A DNA stretch of 64,000 bases. Source: Streptomyces sp. CB01635 (GTDB lineage: Bacteria > Actinomycetota > Actinomycetes > Streptomycetales > Streptomycetaceae). The DNA is taken from contig NZ_NNBL01000005.1 in NCBI RefSeq assembly GCF_002803065.1, positions 186,001 to 250,000 on the forward strand, given 5' to 3'. Shown piece by piece: positions 41,617 to 48,875 of the stretch. Position numbers and translations under genes: made by a program. Position 1 is the first letter of the stretch, and each line of letters starts with the position of its first letter. The notes under the pieces are model-generated. The model saw only the letters and a list, made by a program, of their open reading frames with translations. It was not told the DNA's origin and ran no database searches.

Positions 41617-43065
41617 ATGGCTCCCACGATCCCAGACCCCACGACGCAAGCCGCCGCACCCCCCGCCGACCGGGCCGGGCGTGTGGAGGCGCACGGCATC
41701 GACTTCATCCCGGACGCCGAGCGGCACGGACGCGCCCGCGAGCTGTTCGCCGTGTGGGCGGCGCCCAACGTCAGCTATCTCAGCCTCGTGGTCGGCGGCG
41801 CCCTCATCCTGATGGGCCTCGGCCTCTGGCAGGCGCTGGGCGTGATCGCGGCGGGCAACCTGTGCTGGGTGCTGGTCGGCCTTGTCGCCGTGAGCGGTCC
41901 CGCGGCCGGCACCCCGAGCCAGGTGATCACGCGGGCGATGTTCGGCGTCCGGGGCAACCGGGCGAACATCGCCCTGACCGGCTGGTTCGTGTCCGTCTGC
42001 TATCTGGCCCTCAGCTGGGCCGCGGCCTCGCTCTCCGCCTTCAGCCTCGTCGACAAGGCCGGCTTCGAGCTCACGACGGGCGTCAAGGTCGTCGTCATCG
42101 TGGTGCTGGCCGCGGCGACGCTCGCCATCAGCGTGTACGGCCACGCCACCATCGTGAAGCTCTACCTGCCGTTCAGCCTGGCCCTGACCGCGGTCTTCGT
42201 CGTCCTGGCCGGCTACGTGCTCGGCCACGTCGACTGGGGCTACGCGCCCCCACACCCGCTCCACGGCACGGAGTTGTGGTCCGTGGTGATAGGCGGCATC
42301 ACGCTCGTCGCCTCCGCGCCGCTCTCGTACAGCAACAGCGCCGACTTCGCGCGCTACCTGCCCCGCACCACTTCGCCCACAGCGATCGCCGGCTGGACCA
42401 CCCTCGGCGCCTACGTGCCCAGCGTCCTGTTCACCTCACTCGGCGCCCTGGCAGGCACCGCGCTCGACATGTCCGACCCGCAGACCGCTCTCGAGGGCAT
42501 CCTGCCGAGCTGGTTCAAGCCGGCCTTCCTGCTGGCCGTCATCCTCGGCGCGATCTGCAACAACGCCATGACCGCCTACAGTTCCGGCCTCGCCCTGCAG
42601 TCGATAGGCGTCCGGATCCGCAGGTCCCGCAGCGTCGCCCTCGACGGGGCCCTCGGCGTGGCGCTGACGCTGTACGCGCTGCTCGTCTCCAACTTCCTCG
42701 ACACCGTGAACAACGTGCTCGAACTCATGGTGGCGCTGATGGGCCCGAGCATCGCGATCTACGCCACCGACATCCTGTGGCGCCGCAACCGCTACGACGG
42801 GAGGGAACTGACCGACGAGTCCCGAGGCAGCGCGTTCTGGTACTCGGGCGGTGTCAACTGGGCCGGCGTGACCGCCCTGGTGGTCGCCACCGCCGTCGCG
42901 TCCCAGTGCGTCAACACGCCGATGTACACCGGGCCGATCGCCCGGGCGGCGGGCGGCACGGACCTCTCCCTTCCGGTCGGGATCCTGGTCTCCGCGGCCG
43001 TCTACGTCGCCATGATGCGCTCGCGCCGTCCCGCCGCGGGCGGCCCCACACCCACCTCCGGATAG
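41617..43065 (+). CDS. NCS1 family purine/cytosine-type permease
   Basis: The 482-residue protein has 12 predicted helices. NCS1 features are an N-terminal GIDFIPDAERHGRARELFAV, WAAPNVSYLSLVVGGAL in TM1, a GNLCWVLVGLVAVSGPAAGT loop and SAPLSYSNSADFARYLPRTT in the middle. These transporters import cytosine, purines, allantoin or hydantoins with Na+ or H+. GGAGG stands 5 nt before the ATG. It is divergent from a TetR gene. A nucleoside deaminase lies 5 kb downstream, but there is no evidence for a functional link. Confidence 0.9.
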   Translation: MAPTIPDPTTQAAAPPADRAGRVEAHGIDFIPDAERHGRARELFAVWAAPNVSYLSLVVGGALILMGLGLWQALGVIAAGNLCWVLVGLVAVSGPAAGTPSQVITRAMFGVRGNRANIALTGWFVSVCYLALSWAAASLSAFSLVDKAGFELTTGVKVVVIVVLAAATLAISVYGHATIVKLYLPFSLALTAVFVVLAGYVLGHVDWGYAPPHPLHGTELWSVVIGGITLVASAPLSYSNSADFARYLPRTTSPTAIAGWTTLGAYVPSVLFTSLGALAGTALDMSDPQTALEGILPSWFKPAFLLAVILGAICNNAMTAYSSGLALQSIGVRIRRSRSVALDGALGVALTLYALLVSNFLDTVNNVLELMVALMGPSIAIYATDILWRRNRYDGRELTDESRGSAFWYSGGVNWAGVTALVVATAVASQCVNTPMYTGPIARAAGGTDLSLPVGILVSAAVYVAMMRSRRPAAGGPTPTSG

Positions 43066-43113
43066 ATCCCGGCCCGGCGCCGCCAACTGCCGCTCCGGGC
43101 CGCCCGGTTCACC

Positions 43114-44775
43114 TCACCGGAGCACGCGCCGACGCCTCGCGCTCGCCACCAGCTCGTCGACCGTGGCCAGTTTGACCCGTGGCCGGCCGGCCTCGCGGCC
43201 CCGCGCGGCCTCGGCCCGTTCGATCGCCGCGAGGCCCTTCGCGTCGAGGACGCGCCGGTTGCGGCGCCTGACCAGCCGGTGGAAGGCCTTGGGCGCGTGC
43301 GGTGGCGTCGGCAGCGCGCCGGAGACGGCGTCGGCCAGCAGCGTGGCGACCGTCTCGGCGGCGCAGGTGCGGTTGGCCCCGATTCCGCCGCTGGGGCCGC
43401 GCTTGATCCAGCCCACGACGTACGTTCCGGGCATGCCGGTGACGCGTCCGCCCTCGTGCGGAACGGTGCCGGTGGCCTCGTCGAAGGGGAGGCCGGAGAG
43501 CGGGCCTCCGCGGTAGCCGATCGCGCGCAGCACCATCCCGGCCGCGATCACCCGCTCCCCCGACACCCCGTCGGTGCGCACGGCTTCGATCTGTTCCGAT
43601 CCGAGCAGCTCGACGGGCGAGCTGTGGAAGCGGAGGACGATGCGCCGCCCGGGCGGCGGTGCCACGTCCCCGTCGAAGCCGCCGCGGGGAACGCCCTTCA
43701 GGACGGCGGCCCTGTCCTTCGGACCGGCCTCGTCGATGGCCGCGGCGATACGGGGATCATGGTCGTCGACGAGCAGTTGCAGGCCCGGCACGTGCTTGAG
43801 CGCCAGCAGCTCCGGCGTGGTGTACGCCGCATCCTCGGGGCCACGGCGCCCGAGCAGGACCACTTCGCGTACGGAGCTTGCGCGCAGCGCCTTCAGCGCG
43901 TGGTCGGCGATGTCGGTGCGGGCGAGGGTGTCCGGGTCGGCGAGGAGGATGCGGGCGACGTCGAGGGCGACGTTGCCGTTGCCGACGACCACGACGCGTT
44001 CGGCGGAGAGGTCGATCGCTTCGTGCGCCACGTCCGGATGGGCGTTGTACCAGGCGACGAAGGTGCGGGCCGAGATGCTGCCGGTGAGGTCCTCGCCGGG
44101 TACGGACAGACGGCGGTCGGCTGCGGCCCCGACGGCGTAGACGACCGCGTCGTGGTGCTCGGCCAGCTCCTGGGCGGTGACGTCGTCACCCACTTCGAGG
44201 CCCAGGTGCATCCGTACCCGGTGATGGGTGTGGAACCTGGCAAAGGTCTCGCCGACCTTCTTGGTGGCCGGGTGGTCCGGCGCCACGCCGTATCGCACGA
44301 GGCCGCCGGCCACCGGCAGCCGGTCGATGAGGGTCACCTCGGCGTTGGTGTGCAGCAGCAGGTCCTGCACCGCGTACATCCCGGCCGGTCCGGTGCCGAC
44401 GACGGCGATCCTGAGCGGCGCGAGGTCGGACGGCAGGACGCGCGGGAACGAAGGGCTGCCCCAGGCATGGAAGGTGGGGCCGTCCTCGACCGCGTCCGTG
44501 CCCGAATCCGTATGCCTGTCCCTGTGTTCGAAGTACGCGGCGTTGATCGCGGCGTACTCCTTCTGCTCCGGGGCGAGACGGTCCACCGGGAAGATCGCGT
44601 CGACCGGGCAGGCGTCGGCGCACGCGCCGCAGTCGATGCAGGACACCGGGTCGATGTGCAGCATCTCGGTGCTGCCGAACGCCCGCTCCTCGGGGGTGGG
44701 GTGAATGCAGTTGACCGGGCACACGGCGACACAGGTCGCGTCACTGCAGCAGGTCTGGGTGATGGCGTACGTCAT
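43114..44775 (-). CDS. Ferredoxin-ferredoxin:NADP+ reductase fusion (FprB type)
   Basis: The 553-residue protein begins with a 7Fe/8Fe-type ferredoxin: TQTCCSDATCVAVCPVNC (cysteines 9, 10, 15, 19, 23) and CIDCGACADACPVDAIF (46, 49, 52, 56). The adrenodoxin-reductase-like part follows from about 115: FAD motif RIAVVGTGPAGMYAVQDLLL, then RLPVAGGLVRYGVAPDH, NADP motif VVVVGNGNVALDVARILL and the closing VVGWIKRGPSGGIGANR. It shuttles electrons between NADPH and an acceptor, here most likely the diiron oxygenase encoded 19 bp upstream on the same strand. The architecture is that of mycobacterial FprB. Confidence 0.93.
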   Translation of the reverse strand: MTYAITQTCCSDATCVAVCPVNCIHPTPEERAFGSTEMLHIDPVSCIDCGACADACPVDAIFPVDRLAPEQKEYAAINAAYFEHRDRHTDSGTDAVEDGPTFHAWGSPSFPRVLPSDLAPLRIAVVGTGPAGMYAVQDLLLHTNAEVTLIDRLPVAGGLVRYGVAPDHPATKKVGETFARFHTHHRVRMHLGLEVGDDVTAQELAEHHDAVVYAVGAAADRRLSVPGEDLTGSISARTFVAWYNAHPDVAHEAIDLSAERVVVVGNGNVALDVARILLADPDTLARTDIADHALKALRASSVREVVLLGRRGPEDAAYTTPELLALKHVPGLQLLVDDHDPRIAAAIDEAGPKDRAAVLKGVPRGGFDGDVAPPPGRRIVLRFHSSPVELLGSEQIEAVRTDGVSGERVIAAGMVLRAIGYRGGPLSGLPFDEATGTVPHEGGRVTGMPGTYVVGWIKRGPSGGIGANRTCAAETVATLLADAVSGALPTPPHAPKAFHRLVRRRNRRVLDAKGLAAIERAEAARGREAGRPRVKLATVDELVASARRRRVLR

Positions 44776-44794
44776 GTCGTCAACTCACGTCGGT

Positions 44795-45709
44795 TCAGAT
44801 GAGGTTGGCACGCTTGTAGAACGCCAGCGCCGGCCTGGTGAGCAGCCGTGCGGAGGCCAGGAACTCCATGAGGCCCGAGCAGCTCGCACGCATCATGGAC
44901 TTGTGGTGCTCGTTGGCCCCGGCCTCGGCCACGGCGCGCTTCACGTCGAGCCCTGCGCTCTCGTAGACCTGCCGGCGGACCATGCTCGTCACGATGAAGT
45001 AGGACGCGGTCGCGACCAGGAAGGCGTTGATGTGGCGGCGCAGCCGGCCCGCACCGGCGAGGCGCTTGCGCGTCTGGTCGCGGGCGAACTTCATGTGCCG
45101 AGACTCCTCGACGACATGGATGTTGTTGATCGTGCGGACGAACGGCACGACCCGCTCGTCGCGCATCCAGTCGCGCTGCATGACGTCGAGGACTTCCTCG
45201 GCGACCAGGATCGCGACGTACGCCGTCTCCCCGAAGGCGAGCGTCTTGAACACGCGGCCGAGTTCGATGACGAACCGGTGCGGCCGGTAGGCAGGCGCCC
45301 CCAGCTTCTGCGCGCCGCGGGCGAACATGATCGAGTGGCGGCACTCCTCGGCGACCTCGGTGAGGGCCCACTGGAAGTCGGCCTTCGTCGGGTCCTTGGC
45401 GTACATGTCCCGCAGCACCATCTGCTGAAGGATCATCTCGAACCAGATGCCGGTGCTCGCCACCGAAGCGGCTTCCTGCCGGGTCAGTTCCTTGCGCTGT
45501 TCCTCGGTCAGCTCCGCCCAGTAGGCGGTGCCGTAGAGGGTGCTCCACTCCGGGCTCGCGCCGTGGAAGTCCTTGTCCAGCGGCGTCTCCCAGTCCACTT
45601 CGGTCGCCGGGTCGTACGCCAGCACGGCCGCCGATTCCAGCAGTCGTTGCGAGACGCCGCGCTCGTCGTGGAGTTCATGCGATTCCGGCCGAACAGTGCT
45701 GCTTGCCAT
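44795..45709 (-). CDS. AurF-like diiron oxygenase
   Basis: The 304-residue protein matches the p-aminobenzoate N-oxygenase (AurF/CmlI) family. Candidate iron ligands are Glu91 (WFEM), Glu122 and His125 (EECRH), Glu171 or 172 (AEEVLD), His198, Glu202 and His205 (IHVVEESRHMKFA). The 198-202-205 spacing equals that of AurF His223-Glu227-His230, including the extra histidine that distinguishes the family. It would oxidise an arylamine or similar substrate using electrons from the adjacent ferredoxin reductase (inference). ATG 45709 starts the conserved part; the longer frame upstream is repetitive, rich in Thr/Arg/His, and rejected. Confidence 0.85.
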   Translation of the reverse strand: MASSTVRPESHELHDERGVSQRLLESAAVLAYDPATEVDWETPLDKDFHGASPEWSTLYGTAYWAELTEEQRKELTRQEAASVASTGIWFEMILQQMVLRDMYAKDPTKADFQWALTEVAEECRHSIMFARGAQKLGAPAYRPHRFVIELGRVFKTLAFGETAYVAILVAEEVLDVMQRDWMRDERVVPFVRTINNIHVVEESRHMKFARDQTRKRLAGAGRLRRHINAFLVATASYFIVTSMVRRQVYESAGLDVKRAVAEAGANEHHKSMMRASCSGLMEFLASARLLTRPALAFYKRANLI

Positions 45710-46091
45710 GCTGCGGCTCCTTGGATCAGACGTGTGCGTTGTCCGTCGGTGTGTGTTGTCCGTCGGTGCGCTCCCTGTCGGTGCGCTGCCGTGTCCGTCG
45801 CCGTCCGTGTGTACACCCGGGGGTACGCGGGGCTGATCACGGATGCCACCGTGCGGGCGCGCACGCACGGGGCCACGGACCGCCACTCCGTCGCGCTGCC
45901 GTGGCCCGTCGGCGGGGCGCCGCCTGCCGGCTCCGCGAAGACACCAGGTCAGCACAGGTGGACGGGGGCTCTGCAGAGGCCACCCGCCCGCTTGTTAGAC
46001 GGACCGTATAACAAGGGAGGTGCGTTGGCCTACCCCCGGGTAAGTAGCGGGGCGGCAGCCCGCACGCGCCTCCGCCGGCGCCTCAGCGCGG
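45710..46091. other. 382-bp gap: degenerate repeats and an operator
   Basis: Directly upstream of the diiron oxygenase (about 45729-45815) are degenerate repeats of GTCCGTCGGTG with GTGCG spacers. Farther up lies the 25-bp palindrome at 45991-46015. GGAGG at 46016 followed by TTG opens a 34-codon plus-strand frame of arginine-rich composition that I do not regard as a gene. Confidence 0.6.
45991..46015. promoter_or_regulatory. 25-bp TetR-type palindrome upstream of the diiron oxygenase
   Basis: Arms CTTGTTA.ACGG and CCGT.TAACAAG around one central base, with a single mismatched pair, form a 25-bp palindrome. Its symmetry and length fit a TetR-family operator. It is about 280 bp upstream of the oxygenase start; no TetR gene is adjacent. 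Confidence 0.6.
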
Positions 46092-47000
46092 TCAGGCCTG
46101 CCGGTAGCCGCGGTCCTTGACCAGGTCGCGCGCGAGACGGGCGAACGCGCGCGCGGCCGCGCTCTCGTAGGCGCTCCCCCTGCGCAGGAGCACGGCGGTG
46201 CGGGTGGGCAGGGGCGGGTCGAGAGGGACGGGCCGAAGGTGCGGGTGGTCCTCGGCGATGGCGTCGGGGAGCACCGTGGCGAGCAGGCGTGAGCGGCGCA
46301 CGATCTCGGTAAGTGCCAGGATGCTGTTGGCCTCGACGGCGACCGTCGGGTCGACGCGATACGCCGCAAGATAGTCGTCGATGTGACCCCGGGTCGCGAA
46401 ATCACCGCTGAGCAGGGCTAGTTGACGGTCAGCGAGTTCGCGTACGGGCAGCGGACGGCCGCCCCGGAGCTCATCGTCGTCGGCACTCACGACGAGGCTC
46501 AGGTGTTCGGTGAACAGCGCTGTGGCGGCGATACCCGCCTGATGTGCCCCCTCGAAGGCGATCCCGAGGTCGAGTTCGTCGGCGAGCAGGCTCGCCTCGA
46601 TGTGATCCTGCGTCATCTCCCGTACGTCGACGGTGATTCCGGGATGACGGCTGCGGAGCGTGTCCACGAGCGGGCCGATGAGGTAGACGGTGAACGTGGG
46701 CGTCATGGCGAGACGGAGGTGGCCCCGCGAGAGGTCCGCGACGTCGACAACGGCGCGGTCGGCGGCCGCGAGGTCCCGCAGTACACGCTTCGCGTAGAAC
46801 ACGTAGGCCTCGCCGGCGTCGGTGGGGCGCACCGTGCGGCCGCTGCGGTCCAGCAGCTGGGCGCCGACGACCCGCTCCATCTGTTTGATCTGCTGGGACA
46901 GGGTCGGCTGGGAGATGCGCAGCTCCTCAGCGGCACGGGTGAAGTTGCCGTGCTCGGCCACCGCGATCAGATAGCGGAGATGACGAAGTTCGGGACCCAT
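46092..47000 (-). CDS. cynR: LysR family regulator of the cyanate operon (CynR-like)
   Basis: The 302-residue protein has the LysR HTH at its start (LRHLRYLIAVAEHGNFTRAA, ELRISQPTLSQQIKQME) and a ligand-binding domain (LRLAMTPTFTVYLIGPLVDT). CynR-type features include MTPTFTxYLIGPLxxxL. It diverges from carbonic anhydrase and cyanase genes across 135 bp, the arrangement of E. coli cynR-cynTS, so cyanate-dependent activation is inferred. ATG 47000 (MGPELRHLRYL) is chosen over upstream starts by position of the HTH. Several CTATAG/ATAGAT elements lie in the divergent region, but no clear T-N11-A site was fixed. Confidence 0.88.
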   Translation of the reverse strand: MGPELRHLRYLIAVAEHGNFTRAAEELRISQPTLSQQIKQMERVVGAQLLDRSGRTVRPTDAGEAYVFYAKRVLRDLAAADRAVVDVADLSRGHLRLAMTPTFTVYLIGPLVDTLRSRHPGITVDVREMTQDHIEASLLADELDLGIAFEGAHQAGIAATALFTEHLSLVVSADDDELRGGRPLPVRELADRQLALLSGDFATRGHIDDYLAAYRVDPTVAVEANSILALTEIVRRSRLLATVLPDAIAEDHPHLRPVPLDPPLPTRTAVLLRRGSAYESAAARAFARLARDLVKDRGYRQA

Positions 47001-47135
47001 ACCCCGACTATAGGCGGAGAAATAGATGTCATCGATAGGAGTCATGGCCAGCGCGTCTTGGACGCTATAGCAGCTGGTCATGCATGGTGGATTTCGTCAG
47101 CCCGACGGGCCGGCAGTCACCGAAGGGAGTGACCC

Positions 47136-47735
47136 ATGCACGATCTCTCGGACGGCCTCGCACGCTTCCGCCGCGACGTCTTTCCCGCGAAGGCAGGGCT
47201 CTTCGCCCACCTGGCCACGGCCCATCACCCGACGACGCTCTTCATCGGCTGCTCGGACGCCCGCGTGGTCCCCGAGCTGATCACGCAGAGCGAACCCGGC
47301 GAGCTGTTCGTCGTCCGCACCGCGGGCAACCTGGTCCCGGCCTACGCGTCGAACCCCGACGGCGTCGCCGCGAGCATCGAGTACGCCGTCGCCGTGCTCC
47401 ACGTGAGCGACATCGTCGTCTGCGGCCACTCCGCCTGTGGGGCAATGACCGCCCTGGCCGAGGGGCACGACCTGAGCGCGGCGCCGGTCGTCTCCAGGTG
47501 GCTGCGGCACGCGGACGCCGCGCGGGCCCGGGCCGCCGCCGTCCAAGCCGCGTCGGGTCCCGGCAGGGTCGCCGCCCTGGTGCGGGCCAACGTGTCCGCA
47601 CAACTGCAGAACCTGGCCACCCACCCCTCCGTGGCCCGCGCTCTGGCCGACGGAACGCTCACGCTGCACGGCTGGGTGTTCGACATCGCCACCGGAGCCG
47701 TCGAACCGGTCGACGCCACCGCGATCGCGGCCTGA
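47136..47735 (+). CDS. cynT: Beta-carbonic anhydrase of the cyanate operon
   Basis: The 199-residue protein is a beta-class carbonic anhydrase. Zinc ligands are Cys39 (FIGCSDAR), His98 and Cys101 (VCGHSACGAM), and the Asp41-Arg43 dyad is intact. It supplies bicarbonate, the co-substrate of cyanase, and retains CO2 released by the reaction. A ribosome site (GAAGGGAGTG) precedes the ATG. It is the first gene after the divergent cynR, with cyanase 99 bp downstream. Confidence 0.93.
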   Translation: MHDLSDGLARFRRDVFPAKAGLFAHLATAHHPTTLFIGCSDARVVPELITQSEPGELFVVRTAGNLVPAYASNPDGVAASIEYAVAVLHVSDIVVCGHSACGAMTALAEGHDLSAAPVVSRWLRHADAARARAAAVQAASGPGRVAALVRANVSAQLQNLATHPSVARALADGTLTLHGWVFDIATGAVEPVDATAIAA

Positions 47736-47789
47736 CCGCACCGACCAGAACCGAAGAACACAGAACCCGAACCCGGAATCCCGGACCTC

Positions 47790-47817
47790 GCACCCCGCAC
47801 CCCGCACCCCGCACCCC
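47790..47817. repeat. Four perfect GCACCCC heptamers between cynT and cynS
   Basis: GCACCCC occurs four times head to tail (47790-47817), within the 99-bp cynT-cynS spacer and ending 17 bp before the cyanase start, just ahead of its ribosome binding site AGAGG. Slippage could alter spacer length. Confidence 0.85.
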
Positions 47818-47834
47818 GAAAGAGGAATGCCCCC

Positions 47835-48305
47835 ATGCCGCACGCCCAGTTCGACCCCACCGCCCGCGAGACCCTCGCCGTCGCTGCCGTCGCCGCCAAG
47901 ACCCGTAAGGACCTGACCTGGCAGCGGATCGCCGACGCCGCCGGGCTGTCGCCGGCCTTCGTCACCGCCGCCGTGCTCGGCCAGCACGCCCTGCCGAAGA
48001 CGTCCGCCGAGGCCGTCGCGGAACTCCTCGGCCTGGACGAGGACGCGGCCCTGCTGCTGCAGACCATCCCGACGCGCGGCTCGATCCCCGGCGGCATTCC
48101 GACCGACCCGACCATCTACCGCTTCCACGAGATGCTCCAGGTCTACGGCACCACCCTCAAGGCGCTCGTCCACGAGCAGTTCGGCGACGGCATCATCAGC
48201 GCGATCAACTTCAAGCTCGACGTGAAGAAGGTCGCCGACCCCGAGGGCGGCGAGCGCGCCGTAATCACCCTCGACGGCAAGTACCTGCCCACGAAGCCTT
48301 TCTGA
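47835..48305 (+). CDS. cynS: Cyanase (cyanate hydratase)
   Basis: The 156-residue protein matches cyanase over its whole length. The catalytic triad is Arg96 and Glu99 in YRFHEML and Ser122 in GIISAINF, identical in number to the E. coli enzyme. The N-terminal part is the POU-like helical domain (TWQRIADAAGLSPAFVTAAV) and the C-terminal part the intertwined dimer strand. It converts cyanate and bicarbonate to CO2 and carbamate, which decays to ammonia. AGAGG precedes ATG 47835. Confidence 0.95.
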   Translation: MPHAQFDPTARETLAVAAVAAKTRKDLTWQRIADAAGLSPAFVTAAVLGQHALPKTSAEAVAELLGLDEDAALLLQTIPTRGSIPGGIPTDPTIYRFHEMLQVYGTTLKALVHEQFGDGIISAINFKLDVKKVADPEGGERAVITLDGKYLPTKPF

Positions 48306-48359
48306 GTCTTCGTCAGCACCAATACCGCAGCCGGTCACGCAATCCCCCGGAGGACCTCC

Positions 48360-48857
48360 ATGGACTTCGCCCAGCGCACCATCGACCTCGCCCGCCAGAA
48401 CGTCGAAGAGGGCGGACGCCCCTTCGCCACCGTCATTGTCAGGGACGGCGAGATCCTCGCCGAGAGCCCCAACAGGGTGGCCCAGACCTCCGACCCCACC
48501 GCGCACGCGGAGATCCTCGCCATCCGCGACGCCTGCCGCAAGCTCGGCACCGAGCACCTGGTCGGCGCCACCATCTACGTACTCGCCCACCCCTGCCCGA
48601 TGTGCCTGGGTTCGCTGTACTACTGCTCCCCCGACGAGGTCGTCTTCCTCACCACCCGCGACGCCTACGAGCCGCACTACGTCGACGACCGCAAGTACTT
48701 CGAACTCGACACCTTCTACGGCGAGTTCGCCAAGGACTACACCGAGCGGCGCCTGCCCATGCGCCACGAGCCGCGGGACAACGCCGTCGACGTGTACCGG
48801 CTGTGGCAGGAGCGCAACGGCGGCAGCCGCCGCGTCCCCGGTGCGCCGACGGCCTGA
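48360..48857 (+). CDS. Nucleoside/guanine-type deaminase
   Basis: The 165-residue protein belongs to the cytidine-deaminase-like superfamily. Zinc site: His49-Ala-Glu51 (TAHAEILAIRDA) and Cys79-Pro-Met-Cys82 (HPCPMCLGSLYYC), with Glu51 as proton shuttle. The closest described groups are guanine deaminase and small nucleoside deaminases, both of which release ammonia. GGAGG precedes the ATG and the gene lies 54 bp after cynS with no terminator, so it looks like the fourth member of the cyanate operon. Confidence 0.88.
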   Translation: MDFAQRTIDLARQNVEEGGRPFATVIVRDGEILAESPNRVAQTSDPTAHAEILAIRDACRKLGTEHLVGATIYVLAHPCPMCLGSLYYCSPDEVVFLTTRDAYEPHYVDDRKYFELDTFYGEFAKDYTERRLPMRHEPRDNAVDVYRLWQERNGGSRRVPGAPTA

Positions 48858-48875
48858 CGCGGTCCCGCCGCCGAC

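Noticed and set aside
45710..45955. N-terminal extension of the diiron oxygenase to 45955
   Set aside because: The extra 82 residues come from degenerate DNA repeats (TDNTHRRTTHTSD) and are absent from the family.
44705..46120. Plus-strand frame of 471 codons, with GGAGG and TTG near 46016
   Set aside because: Most of it is antisense of the diiron oxygenase; the short part after 46016 is arginine-rich without conserved pattern.
47001..47135. Fixed CynR binding site (CTATAG/ATAGAT elements)
   Set aside because: Several AT-rich short elements exist, but none forms a convincing T-N11-A inverted repeat by eye.
41617..48857. NCS1 permease and nucleoside deaminase as one purine pathway
   Set aside because: They are 5 kb apart, in separate operons with different regulators; no direct evidence links them.
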